Below, one piece after another: positions 6,284-13,030 of a stretch of 13,030 bases of DNA. Within the stretch, counting starts at the first letter, position 1; each line of letters starts with the position of its first letter. The notes under the pieces are model-generated. The model saw nothing but the letters and a program-made list of their open reading frames with translations. It had not been told where the DNA came from and did not search any database. The stretch lies in contig CADCUU010000307.1 in the NCBI GenBank assembly GCA_902805995.1, positions 1 to 13,030 of the forward strand, in the 5' to 3' direction. Origin of the DNA: an uncultured Rubellimicrobium sp. (lineage in GTDB: Bacteria; Pseudomonadota; Alphaproteobacteria; Rhodobacterales; Rhodobacteraceae). A program made the translations under genes and the position numbers.

Positions 6284-7708
6284 TCAAGGCGCGAAGCTCA
6301 CGAGCCGAGCGCCACGCCAGAGGGGATGGAATTCATAGGTGATCTCGGGTTCCCCGAATTCTCGGTAAAGGCAGCGCCCTTCGACCGAGACGTCGTAGGC
6401 CACCACGGGCTGCCCATCGCTCCCTAGCAGGAGTTGCGGCCCCAGCCCTTCCCAGACCTCGCCGTCGCAGGTGAACGGGAGCGCGGTCGGTCGTTCGGGC
6501 GACAACTCCGCCTGGCCTTCAACAAAGTGCCCGTTCCAGGCCGTTCCAGCCGTTTCGCAGGCCTCGTCGCACCAAGCGTAGCCGAGGCTGCCGTCCGAGG
6601 TCCTAAAAGCCATGCGCGGTCGTCCCAGCGCGTCGAGAGCGAGGTGCGCCATCTCTCCGTGGCCGTCGCCCACGACCGCGTTGCCGTTCCACGCCTCGTC
6701 CGACGACAGGCAGTCCGTCTCATCGCACCAGAGGTAGATTAGGCTGTGCGATAGGTCGGCCTGCTCCATCCCGTCCCCCGCGAAAAGGGCGATCCGGGGG
6801 CGGCCCTGCGGGTCAATGGCAAGATCCCAGGTCGGGGAGGGATAAGAGCCGCCGCCCGTGTCCACAATCCAGGTCCGCCGCCAGCTCGCGGGTGACGTGC
6901 AGGCCGTGTCACAGGCGAGGTAATGCAGCCCCGTGCGCCCCTCCGGCTCGCCCGGCGCGGCGATCGGGTAGATCCGCGCCGCGACACGGGGGCGGCCGTC
7001 CGGCGACAGCGCGAGCACGGGCTCGCCGAAAATCTCCGTGTCGTAGTCGCTGTGGCGGGCGAGGTCGGTTTCGGTCCAGTTGGCGAGGTCGGTGCAGGTA
7101 GCCTTGCAGGCCATCCAGTAGGTTCCGTAGTGGTCGGGCTCCACCAGGTAGTTGCGGTCCGAGTACAGAAACATTGGCCGCCCCGCCGGGTCGAGCACAA
7201 AGGTCCGCGCTGGCAGGCGGCCGGACATGATGGCCGACATGCTGTTGTCCCAACTCGTAGCCAACAACGTCAGGGTCCAGTTGCTCACTTGGTCGCACCC
7301 CGCGTCGCATTCGGCGTAGGTGTAGTCGACCCCACCCGGCTGGACGGTCGAGTTTGCGGTGATCAGAAGGCGCGGATGTCCCTCGGCCGTGACCGCCACC
7401 TGCACATCGCGCGAGGCGCCGAGCAGTGCGACTTTCCGCCAAGAGGCCGGGTCGTTGCAGGCTTCAACCGGGCCGGCGCAGGTGGCATAAACGGCTGCCG
7501 CGCCCTCGGCATCCGACTCGTAGTGGACAAAGGCCATATGCAGCACGCCCCCGGCGTCGAGCGTGACGTCGGCGCTCGCCGTTGACCGTTCGGGTTGAGG
7601 GAACAGGCCGGACCGGTCGCTGGCCTGCGCGAGGGCGCCCGACCAGGACGGAAGGACGGTAAAGACCAAGGGGATGCAGAAACGGAATGACAGGGGTGAA
7701 ATCGGCAT
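6284..7708 (-). CDS. Secreted seven-repeat, probably beta-propeller protein with cysteine pairs
   Basis: This 474-aa protein begins with a Sec signal peptide (hydrophobic about residues 8-20, cleavage expected after GALA-27). The mature part is built from seven related units of 52-67 residues. Each has a strand ending like D-x-x-G-R-P-x-x-A (at 50, 108, 173, 236, 299, 359, 430), and six have Y-x-x-C-x(3-6)-C followed by x(5-6)-W, with first cysteines at 77, 134, 201, 266, 328 and 380; a lone Cys446 marks the seventh. The periodicity fits a seven-bladed propeller with a disulfide in most blades, located outside the cytoplasm. The D-x-G-x-P strands recall sialidase-type Asp-box propellers, but no catalytic set is visible and I do not recognise a named family. 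The ATG at 7708 is chosen for GGAG 7 bases ahead and for giving a clean signal peptide. It lies downstream of DUF2934 and converges on galU. Function unknown; ligand or surface binding is a guess. Confidence 0.8.
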   Translation of the reverse strand: MPISPLSFRFCIPLVFTVLPSWSGALAQASDRSGLFPQPERSTASADVTLDAGGVLHMAFVHYESDAEGAAAVYATCAGPVEACNDPASWRKVALLGASRDVQVAVTAEGHPRLLITANSTVQPGGVDYTYAECDAGCDQVSNWTLTLLATSWDNSMSAIMSGRLPARTFVLDPAGRPMFLYSDRNYLVEPDHYGTYWMACKATCTDLANWTETDLARHSDYDTEIFGEPVLALSPDGRPRVAARIYPIAAPGEPEGRTGLHYLACDTACTSPASWRRTWIVDTGGGSYPSPTWDLAIDPQGRPRIALFAGDGMEQADLSHSLIYLWCDETDCLSSDEAWNGNAVVGDGHGEMAHLALDALGRPRMAFRTSDGSLGYAWCDEACETAGTAWNGHFVEGQAELSPERPTALPFTCDGEVWEGLGPQLLLGSDGQPVVAYDVSVEGRCLYREFGEPEITYEFHPLWRGARLVSFAP

Positions 7709-7858
7709 CTCGGGCTCCGGAATGGAAGCCCGGGATACCAGCAGCCCACCCTCTCGCAAGGCAGGTTGTCCTGACCTCACGGCCCGGCCATACGGCTAAG
7801 AAGGCGCCAGCGTGCCCGATCACCGTCGAGGCGCCGTGTGGAACCGGGGCGAGCCGTC

Positions 7859-8155
7859 CTAGCGGTTGATCTCCGTATCCTCATTCTCAGCGGGCTCACC
7901 GGCCATCCCGAGGCCACCGATGGCGGCGCCGCCCGGCCCTCCGGCAGCGACGAGCCCACCAGCCGGGAGAAGTCCGCCGTCCAGCGCGCCGGGGCGGTCC
8001 TGCGAGTTTGTCGTGCCCTCATCGCCGAACAACTCGTCGCCGATCTCCTGGCTCGCCTGACGCCAGTGATCCTCGTGCCGCCCATGCGGTCGCCCTTCGC
8101 GCTCCCAAATGGCATGGGCCCGTTCGCGGATGCGGTGTTCGCGGTCCTGGGTCAT
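7859..8155 (-). CDS. Small DUF2934-domain protein
   Basis: This is a 98-aa protein. Residues 1-40 carry a charged helical motif, REHRIRERAHAIWEREGRPH followed by G-R-x-x-x-H-W, which matches the DUF2934 domain, a short helical unit of unknown function frequent in alphaproteobacteria. The rest is Gly/Ala-rich (about 55-85) with an acidic tail, probably disordered. No signal peptide or membrane segment is seen. The ATG at 8155 is supported by GGAG 8 bases ahead; the frame continues to 8290 but those extra residues look non-coding and overlap structured DNA. It lies 150 bases upstream of the propeller gene on the same strand and is divergent from the polysaccharide lyase. Domain assignment is good; function is unknown. 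Confidence 0.8.
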   Translation of the reverse strand: MTQDREHRIRERAHAIWEREGRPHGRHEDHWRQASQEIGDELFGDEGTTNSQDRPGALDGGLLPAGGLVAAGGPGGAAIGGLGMAGEPAENEDTEINR

Positions 8156-8178
8156 GGCAGATGCTCCATTTTGGCCCT

Positions 8179-8203
8179 CCGAGGATCGAACGGTGGTCCT
8201 CGG
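8179..8203. other. Hairpin upstream of the DUF2934 gene
   Basis: CCGAGGAT (8179-8186) pairs with GTCCTCGG (8196-8203), seven Watson-Crick pairs and one G-T, with a 9-base loop. On the minus strand it ends 23 bases before the DUF2934 start, immediately ahead of its ribosome site, so it could affect translation. Confidence 0.35.
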
Positions 8204-8311
8204 CCCCAGTTCCGCACGGCTGAAAGGCGGTCTGACGAAGCGGGACGGCGCGTCCATCGGTCGCCCAGGGAATGGGCATCCATAGGCCACTCGGGCTCAG
8301 AACTGGGGCTG
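8201..8311. repeat. Long-range inverted repeat enclosing two small hairpins
   Basis: The arms at 8201-8212 and 8300-8311 pair over 12 positions, with a perfect 10-bp core (GCCCCAGTTC with GAACTGGGGC) and one G-T. Inside lie GGACG-GCG-CGTCC (8243-8255) and GCCCA-GGGAA-TGGGC (8263-8277). Together they draw a multibranch RNA fold. Confidence 0.4.
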
Positions 8312-8339
8312 CGACCCGCCGATTTTCACGCGAGTGGCC
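8285..8339. repeat. Perfect 9-bp inverted repeat interlocked with the previous one
   Basis: GGCCACTCG (8285-8293) is the exact complement of CGAGTGGCC (8331-8339). The left arm lies inside, and the right arm outside, the 8201-8311 stem, so both stems together would make a pseudoknot. It may instead be a protein-binding site. Confidence 0.35.
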
Positions 8340-8501
8340 ACGGTCCGTTTGGACCTTCGCAATCGCGGCATATGTTCCGGGTCGCCATGACATCCTCGCG
8401 CCGCCAGTCCGATCGAAATCTGCCCGCCCGCCGACCCCGGCTGCGGCCCCGGTGGCATCGCGCGGCAGCGCGTCCCGAGAACACATGAATCGAGAGCAGA
8501 A

Positions 8502-9239
8502 ATGGCCAAGATCAAGAACGTGAGCTTCCCCGGCATGACCGGCTACATCCAGGTGGTCAGCCACCCGGACGACAAGAAGGTTCCCATGCCGGGCCGCTAC
8601 CAGCGCGGCCAGTTCCAAGGCCGGCAGGTGGAGCGGTTCGAGCTTCACTCCGGCGACCACTGGCAGGGGGACAAGTCCTCGGACGCCCGCAATCACCGCG
8701 AGCGGGTGGAGTTCCGCGACGAGACCATGGTCGAGGTGTCACGCCGGGCCGGGTGGTTCCGGCAGTCCTGGGACATCCTCATCAGCTCGGCCGAGTACAC
8801 CGAGATGTCACCCAAGCAGACCCACGGACAGGTCTTCGACGAAAAGAACCGCTACCCCATCCTGTTCATGCGCCGCGAGAACGGCGTGCAGGAGATCCTC
8901 GTGAACTCCAAGATCGAGGGCGGTCCGCAGGGCGTGCGGCTTCCCGTGCCCTTCGACCTCGATGCCTGGAACTGGTACGCGCTCGACGTGCTGCCCCGGC
9001 CGGGGGAGAATGCCGCGTCCTTCCGCCTGTCCCACAACAGCCGCCTCGTGGCCGAGATGACCAACATCTCGCTGATCGAGGACAACGCCGACTATCTTTA
9101 CTGGAAGCATGGCCTCTATCGGTCCGACATGGACCAGTGGGAGGAGGCCAATCCGGGCGTCGCGGCGCCGACCCTTGCGGCCTACTACTCCCGCGTCTCC
9201 CGGACCCCGCTCTACGAGCGTGGGAGCGGGTCGCAGTAG
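8502..9239 (+). CDS. Polysaccharide lyase, jelly-roll (heparin-lyase-I / PL7-PL20-like)
   Basis: The 245-aa protein resembles the Polysacc_lyase family of beta-jelly-roll enzymes that cut uronic-acid polysaccharides by beta-elimination. Three motifs appear in the expected order: R-x-E-x-R in RERVEFRDE (67-75), a glutamine/histidine motif THGQVF (107-112, compare Q-I/V-H) and LYWKHGLYRS (199-208, compare YFKAG-Y). These line the cleft in related lyases; Tyr206 and His108 are the likely catalytic candidates by analogy. The substrate is unknown (glucuronan-, alginate- or heparin-like). No signal peptide precedes the domain, and no in-frame upstream start would add one, so the enzyme appears cytosolic. 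The ATG at 8502 follows a GAGAG about 5 bases ahead. It is divergent from DUF2934 and converges on a LacI regulator. Fold fairly sure, specificity not. Confidence 0.75.
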   Translation: MAKIKNVSFPGMTGYIQVVSHPDDKKVPMPGRYQRGQFQGRQVERFELHSGDHWQGDKSSDARNHRERVEFRDETMVEVSRRAGWFRQSWDILISSAEYTEMSPKQTHGQVFDEKNRYPILFMRRENGVQEILVNSKIEGGPQGVRLPVPFDLDAWNWYALDVLPRPGENAASFRLSHNSRLVAEMTNISLIEDNADYLYWKHGLYRSDMDQWEEANPGVAAPTLAAYYSRVSRTPLYERGSGSQ

Positions 9240-9302
9240 CCTGTGCTGTCGGGTTGACTGCCTCAGCGTCTGATTAGGCATGTGCGGATAGCTATGGGCA
9301 CC

Positions 9303-9324
9303 TCTCCCTGACTACCGGGGGAGA
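9303..9324. terminator. Possible terminator hairpin between the lyase and lacI-type genes
   Basis: TCTCCC (9303-9308) pairs with GGGAGA (9319-9324) around a 10-base loop, 63 bases after the lyase stop and in the convergent gap. No T-run follows. A second 5-bp stem, GCGCT with AGCGC (9377-9396), lies further on. Both are weak. Confidence 0.3.
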
Positions 9325-9466
9325 CGAGCCGGGTTCAGGTTCAGGCTATCGCGGGCCGGACTGAGAGCGAGCCGGGGCGCTAGGGCTTCTGAGCGCAAGG
9401 ATCAAGCACGGCTCAGCAGCCTGACGCAGCGGCGGCAAACCATGGATCAGCTTCGGCAGTCACGGG

Positions 9467-10582
9467 TCAGGCCAAGGGGGCGACTTCGACGATCGCTCCC
9501 CTTGGCGCCACCAGGCACGCCACCTCGCGGCACGGCCCGGTGCTGTCACGCACGACGAGCAACAGTGGCAGGATCTCCCGCTCGGCGGGCAGGTTGTCGT
9601 CCAGGATTGCCGCGACGGCGCGTTCCGCGATGAGGCGATACGGCTGGGCCACGGTCGTGAGGCCCGGCACGGCCGCCGCGGCATCCGGAGTTCCGTCGAA
9701 GCCCACGACCGACACATCGTCAGGCACCCGGAGCCCCCACTCTATCAGCCAGTCCATCGCCTCGATCGCGATGACATCCGACATTGCCAGGATCGCGGTC
9801 GGCTGCGGCGAAGACCCTGCCATGAGGATGTCCATCGCCGCTCTGACCATGCGCCGGTCGCTGCGGCACAGGATGAACGGAACCTGCGCCTCGGCAATGC
9901 CCACTTCGGCCAGCGCCGCCCAGTACCCCCTGGCCCGCTCGCGCACGTTGAGGGACGGCATCGCCCGTACCTCCTCCGGGGTTGCGCGATTGGGGTCGTC
10001 GCCCGCGCCGAGAGAGAGGATAGCGAACCGCCGGTGACCGAGCGCAGCGAGATGACGTGCGGCGGCCCGCGCCCCGCCGAAGTCGTCGATGTGAATGGCC
10101 GGCACGTCCGGGTCATGGGTGTCGAGCGACAGCGCCACATAAGGCAGGCCGCGCCTGCGGGTCATGTCGACCAGATGTTCACGCCCTCCGCAGCTCAGCA
10201 GGAACCCGTCCACGAGGGCGCTGTCGACATTCCAGGCGAGGTCTCGTCCCGGCGCCATCGACACAAGGGCCAGCCCGGCGCCCCGAGCATCACAGGCCTC
10301 GGCGACGGCGCCCATCAGCGTCCGCGCCCAGGGGTCGGCGAAGAAGTAGTCGAGCGGCTCGGCAGCGGCGATGCCGATCGCGTTGGCCCGGCCCGCCCGC
10401 AAGAGGCGTCCCTTCGGGCTCGGCCCGGAGTAGCCCAGCTTGCCCGCGGCCGCGAGGACGCGTTCGCGGACCTCCTCGCGCACGATCCCGGGTCGGTTGA
10501 ACACGTTGGATGCGGTGCCGTGCGACACGCCCGCGGCCTCGGCCACGTCCCTTAACCTGACCGTCGCTGACCCTGGCACCAT
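9467..10582 (-). CDS. LacI-family transcriptional regulator
   Basis: This 371-aa protein has an N-terminal LacI helix-turn-helix ([20 protein letters not shown], residues 8-27), a hinge helix near 45-60 and a periplasmic-binding-protein-like sensor domain (about 66-345). [20 protein letters not shown] and [12 protein letters not shown] are typical sensor segments. Most family members repress sugar-use genes and release DNA on binding a sugar; the inducer here cannot be named. The C-terminal tail after about 347 is longer than usual and hydrophobic. The ATG at 10582 is chosen because GAGG lies 6 bases ahead; a GTG four codons upstream overlaps that site. A 14-of-18 palindrome 38 bases upstream suggests autoregulation. 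The nearby polysaccharide lyase and glycoside hydrolase are plausible targets but have no matching site that I could see. Confidence 0.95.
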   Translation of the reverse strand: MVPGSATVRLRDVAEAAGVSHGTASNVFNRPGIVREEVRERVLAAAGKLGYSGPSPKGRLLRAGRANAIGIAAAEPLDYFFADPWARTLMGAVAEACDARGAGLALVSMAPGRDLAWNVDSALVDGFLLSCGGREHLVDMTRRRGLPYVALSLDTHDPDVPAIHIDDFGGARAAARHLAALGHRRFAILSLGAGDDPNRATPEEVRAMPSLNVRERARGYWAALAEVGIAEAQVPFILCRSDRRMVRAAMDILMAGSSPQPTAILAMSDVIAIEAMDWLIEWGLRVPDDVSVVGFDGTPDAAAAVPGLTTVAQPYRLIAERAVAAILDDNLPAEREILPLLLVVRDSTGPCREVACLVAPRGAIVEVAPLA

Positions 10583-10619
10583 GGCCGTCCTCACATTTCC
10601 ACTCCAAGCAGGAGCGATC

Positions 10620-10637
10620 GTTTGAACCGATCCAAAC
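10620..10637. promoter_or_regulatory. LacI-type operator palindrome
   Basis: GTTTGAACCGATCCAAAC agrees with its own reverse complement at 14 of 18 positions, is centred on CG, and has perfect 5-base outer arms, the standard form of LacI/GalR-family operators. It lies 38 bases before the LacI-family start. Binding by that protein is inferred from position and form. Confidence 0.6.
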
Positions 10638-10829
10638 TAGCTGACCGGTGCCTATCACCCGCCATCGGAGGGTCACAAGTATGGAATTCTGCGGACCCGC
10701 CGAACCTCGCGATGCCTTCTCAAGGAGCATCCGGAGGTCCCGGCAGAGCCTGCAGCCAGTTGAGGCAAGTTGGCCGGACCGACTCCGATAAGGGGTCGTC
10801 TGTTCGGCCTGGGTCGGATATCGGGCGCC

Positions 10830-11948
10830 ATGGCGCAGGACGACATCTTCGAGATCTACTTCGTGGCCCCGCCGGGGCTGGAACAGGCGCTTCGGCAGGA
10901 AGCGCTGGAGAAAGGCTTCGCCGACCCGGTGACGTCGCTGGGCGGCGTGGCCGTGAAGGGCACCTGGCGGGACGTGTGGCGCGCGAACCTGGAGTTGCGC
11001 GGCGCGACCCGGGTGCTGGCCCGGATCGGGGAGTTCCGCGTCCTCCATCTCGCGCAGCTCGACAAGCGGGCCCGCAAGTTTCCTTGGGCGGAGGTCCTGC
11101 GCCCCGACCAGCCGGTCAAGGTTGAAGCCACCTGCAAGTCGTCCCGCATCTATCATGCCGGGGCGGTCGTGCAGCGGCTGGAGACAGCGATCCGCGAGGA
11201 ACTGGGCGCCCCCATCGCCGAGGACGCCGTGATCCGCATCATGGCGCGGATCGAGGACGATCTTTGTACCATCAGTGTCGACACCTCGGGCGAGTTGCTG
11301 CACCGGCGCGGCCACAAAGAGGCCGTGAACAAGGCCCCGATGCGCGAAACGCTCGCGGCCCTCATGCTGCGGGAATGCGGCTTCGACGGCCATGAGCCCG
11401 TGCTCGACCCGATGTGCGGCTCGGGCACCTTCATCATCGAGGCGGCTGAGATCGCGACGGGTCTGTCCCCCGGACGGTCGCGAGCCTTCGGGTTTGAGAA
11501 GCTGGCGACGTTCAAGCCGGAGGTGTGGGCGCGGATGCGGCAGACCGCTCCCGCGACGGATGTGCCGTTCCGCTTCATAGGATGCGACCGCGATTCCGGC
11601 GCCATCTCCATGAGCCGCGCCAATGCCGAGCGGGCAGGCGTTTCTGCGATCACGGAGTTCCGGCATCAGCCGATCTCGGACCTCCAGCGGCCGGAAGGGC
11701 CAGGGGGCCTCGTTATCGTCAACCCGCCCTACGGCACGCGGATCGGCAACAAGAAGCCGCTCTATGGCCTTTACGGCGCGCTGGGCGAGGTGCTCCGCAG
11801 CCGCTTTTCGGGCTGGCGCGTGGGCCTTGTGACGAGCGAGCCGTCCTTGGCCAAGGCCACGGGCCTCGATTTCGCGCCAATGGGACAGCCGATTGCGCAT
11901 GGCGGGCTGAGGATCGGCCTTTACCGGACGGCGGGACCCCTGCCCTGA
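10830..11948 (+). CDS. THUMP-domain class I SAM-dependent RNA methyltransferase
   Basis: This 372-aa protein joins an N-terminal ferredoxin-like plus THUMP RNA-binding part (about 1-155) to a Rossmann methyltransferase (about 165-365). The SAM motif DPMCGSGTFIIEAAE lies at 193-207, an acidic cofactor residue in GCDRDSGAI (251-259), and the catalytic IVNPPYGTRIG at 296-306. The N-P-P-Y form is used for methylating an exocyclic amine, so the enzyme probably makes N2-methylguanosine in 23S rRNA (RlmL/RlmK-N-like) or tRNA. It corresponds to a single-methyltransferase form, shorter than the fused RlmKL of gammaproteobacteria. The ATG at 10830 (MAQDDIFEIYFVAPPG) fits family N-termini; a TTG at 10770 is in frame, and neither has a strong ribosome site. 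It is probably a housekeeping gene in its own unit. Confidence 0.93.
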   Translation: MAQDDIFEIYFVAPPGLEQALRQEALEKGFADPVTSLGGVAVKGTWRDVWRANLELRGATRVLARIGEFRVLHLAQLDKRARKFPWAEVLRPDQPVKVEATCKSSRIYHAGAVVQRLETAIREELGAPIAEDAVIRIMARIEDDLCTISVDTSGELLHRRGHKEAVNKAPMRETLAALMLRECGFDGHEPVLDPMCGSGTFIIEAAEIATGLSPGRSRAFGFEKLATFKPEVWARMRQTAPATDVPFRFIGCDRDSGAISMSRANAERAGVSAITEFRHQPISDLQRPEGPGGLVIVNPPYGTRIGNKKPLYGLYGALGEVLRSRFSGWRVGLVTSEPSLAKATGLDFAPMGQPIAHGGLRIGLYRTAGPLP

Positions 11949-12150
11949 GCCAGTTCGCGGCGGACCATTCGGTAAGGCAGAACCTCCAGCCTCCTTCGAT
12001 CCCGCCGCAAGTTCGTCACCCATCCGGGCCGGGTCTGTTTTCGCCGCGCAGTTCCCGAAGCCCTATCCAGACCTGTGCCGACCTTGCCACCACAGGGACG
12101 GCGGCCTTAGGCTGTCTCTCGTAGGGCGCGCGGAACGCCGCAGATTGGGG

Positions 12151-12156
12151 GGAGGA
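12151..12156 (+). promoter_or_regulatory. Strong ribosome binding site of the FIST gene
   Basis: GGAGGA at 12151-12156, within a purine run starting at 12147, stands 5 bases before the ATG at 12162. It is the clearest Shine-Dalgarno sequence in the window and fixes the start over the in-frame ATG at 12204. Confidence 0.7.
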
Positions 12157-12161
12157 GCGGC

Positions 12162-13030
12162 ATGGAGCGCAGCAGGTCCGGCCTGATCGCTCCACGGGCG
12201 GCGATGGGACGCGTCCGCTCGGCGCAGTTGCCGTGGGACGATCCCGACCCGGTCGGCCATCTGGCGCAGGTGCTGGGGGACGGGTTGGCCTTCGTGGCCC
12301 TGTTCGTCTCGCCCCAGGCCGACTTCGGCGCGGTCATGGCTGGGGCCTCGCGCTTCGGCGACGCCGTCGTGGTCGGTTGCACCACCGCGGGTGAGATCGG
12401 GGCCCAAGGATATGCCGAAGGCTCGATCATGGCTATTGCGCTGTCCCGCCATGACTTCGTGGCTGCGCCGATCCTGATCTCCGACCTGGGGCAACTCGAC
12501 GGCCCTGCCCTCGTACGTGACACGGTCCGCACCCGCACCGCGCTGGTGGCGCAGGAGCCCGACTGGTCGCAGGAGTTCGCCTTCCTCCTCGTGGACGGGC
12601 TGTCGGTACGCGAGGACGCGCTCGTCTCGACGCTCGCCGCGGGACTTGGCCCCGTGCCGCTGTTCGGGGGCTCGGCGGGCGACGGGAACCGTTTCCAAGA
12701 AACTTTCGTGGCCTTGGGCGACCGCGTCTACCGCAACGCCGCCGTGCTGTGCATGATCCGCACCGCCTGCGAGGTGCAGGTGTTCAGCCTGGACCATCTG
12801 CGCCCCTCCGAGCAGCGGATGGTCGTGACCGAGGCCGATCCCGCCCGTCGCATCGTGCGCCAGATCAATGCCGAACCTGCCGCGCGCGAATATGCCCGCA
12901 TGCTCGGCAAGGACCCCGAGCAGCTATCCGCCTTCACCTTTGCCGCCCATCCGGTCGTCGTCCGCTTTGGCGGCGCGCATCATGTCCGCGCGATACAGAG
13001 GATGCTCGACAACGGGAACCTCGTGTTCTT
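12162..13030 (+). CDS. FIST-domain sensory protein (3' end outside window)
   Basis: The frame is open from 12162 to the window end, 289 codons. FIST proteins are cytosolic sensor proteins, proposed to bind small ligands such as amino acids; some (NosP type) bind heme and sense nitric oxide with a partner histidine kinase. The N-terminal FIST domain (about 40-225) has the motifs GCTTAGEIG (72-80) and FGGSAGDG (168-175) and ends in DHLRPSEQRMVVTEA (211-225). FIST_C begins near 230 (INAEPAAREYARMLG) and runs off the window. His212 could correspond to a heme-ligand position, but this cannot be judged without alignment. No membrane segment is seen. If typical, a histidine kinase or response regulator should follow just outside the window. 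The family assignment is secure. Confidence 0.93.
   Translation, partial: MERSRSGLIAPRAAMGRVRSAQLPWDDPDPVGHLAQVLGDGLAFVALFVSPQADFGAVMAGASRFGDAVVVGCTTAGEIGAQGYAEGSIMAIALSRHDFVAAPILISDLGQLDGPALVRDTVRTRTALVAQEPDWSQEFAFLLVDGLSVREDALVSTLAAGLGPVPLFGGSAGDGNRFQETFVALGDRVYRNAAVLCMIRTACEVQVFSLDHLRPSEQRMVVTEADPARRIVRQINAEPAAREYARMLGKDPEQLSAFTFAAHPVVVRFGGAHHVRAIQRMLDNGNLVF

Larger units (their letters stand above)
8156..8501. other. 346-base divergent region (DUF2934 / lyase) rich in inverted repeats
   Basis: This gap must carry both divergent promoters. I recognise no protein gene and no clear sigma70 boxes. It does contain an unusual number of stems: 8179-8203, 8201-8212 with 8300-8311, 8243-8255, 8263-8277, 8285-8293 with 8331-8339, 8342-8355 and 8459-8472. 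A structured leader or small RNA on either strand is possible; GC-rich composition also raises the chance rate. Confidence 0.45.

Noticed and set aside
6923..7585. Plus-strand open frame (220 codons) opposite the propeller protein
   Set aside because: Its composition is that of an antisense frame; the minus-strand protein has a signal peptide and regular repeats.
8171..8203. tRNA-like T-loop string (GTTCGATCC, minus strand) followed by GGCCA, suggesting a tRNA remnant or attachment site
   Set aside because: The flanking bases do not form a T-stem, and no acceptor, D or anticodon arms fit upstream; there is no integrase nearby.
8156..8290. N-terminal extension of the DUF2934 protein to an ATG at 8290
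   Set aside because: The added residues resemble no protein segment, the DUF2934 motif begins right after the ATG at 8155, and that ATG has its own ribosome site.
9240..9466. Small gene or tRNA in the lyase/LacI convergent gap
   Set aside because: I found no start with a ribosome site and coding-like frame, and no cloverleaf; only weak stems.
10290..12023. Long minus-strand open frame (577 codons) across the methyltransferase and part of the LacI gene
   Set aside because: It is antisense to two clearly recognisable proteins, Arg/Gly/Ala-rich and without any domain; GC-rich DNA commonly leaves such frames open.
12063..12797. Minus-strand open frame (244 codons) at the right edge
   Set aside because: It is the antisense of the FIST gene, which has diagnostic motifs and the strongest ribosome site in the window.

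Overview
The window is GC-rich chromosomal DNA, densely packed with genes and with short Shine-Dalgarno-led starts. The 372-aa THUMP/N2-guanine-type RNA methyltransferase, the Crp regulator with a leucine/asparagine-rich recognition helix, the Tat-type DUF882 lipoprotein and the FIST-domain protein together look like an alphaproteobacterium, most likely Rhodobacterales (Rhodobacteraceae-like). This assignment is by family resemblance only; no rRNA or tRNA gene is present to confirm it.

Layout. 1-2128 (+): the 3' part of a clan GH-A (GH5-like) glycoside hydrolase, then a beta-phosphoglucomutase-like HAD phosphatase. 2132-4174 (-): a probable operon read right to left, a Crp/Fnr-family regulator, a small potassium-channel-like protein and a short-chain dehydrogenase that converges on the HAD gene with only 3 bases between the stops. 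4550-5173 (+): a Tat/lipobox DUF882 (M15-like) peptidoglycan-type metallopeptidase. 5355-6238 (+): galU, encoding UTP-glucose-1-phosphate uridylyltransferase, broken by a one-base deletion. 6284-8155 (-): a secreted seven-repeat, probably beta-propeller protein with a cysteine pair in most repeats, preceded by a small DUF2934 protein. 8502-9239 (+): a jelly-roll polysaccharide lyase. 9467-10582 (-): a LacI-family regulator with a convincing palindromic operator in front of it. 10830-11948 (+): a THUMP-domain RNA methyltransferase. 12162 to the end (+): a FIST-domain sensory protein cut by the window edge.

How the genes may work together. Several genes concern carbohydrates: glycoside hydrolase, sugar-phosphate-type HAD phosphatase, GalU, polysaccharide lyase and a LacI sugar-type repressor. 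They are not one tight operon, and the strands alternate, so this is better read as a neighbourhood with polysaccharide functions than as a single locus. The Crp-channel-SDR group may be a small stress- or redox-responsive unit. The last two genes are a housekeeping RNA modification enzyme and a signalling protein.

Most notable observations: the galU lesion (one missing G near 5861, plus Gln in place of the conserved Arg of the nucleotide-binding motif), the cysteine-paired sevenfold repeat protein, and a cluster of long interlocking inverted repeats in the 346-base divergent gap at 8156-8501 that could be a structured RNA. I found no CRISPR array, insertion sequence, integrase, tRNA or clear defence system. 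I do not see firm evidence for a wholly new multi-gene system.
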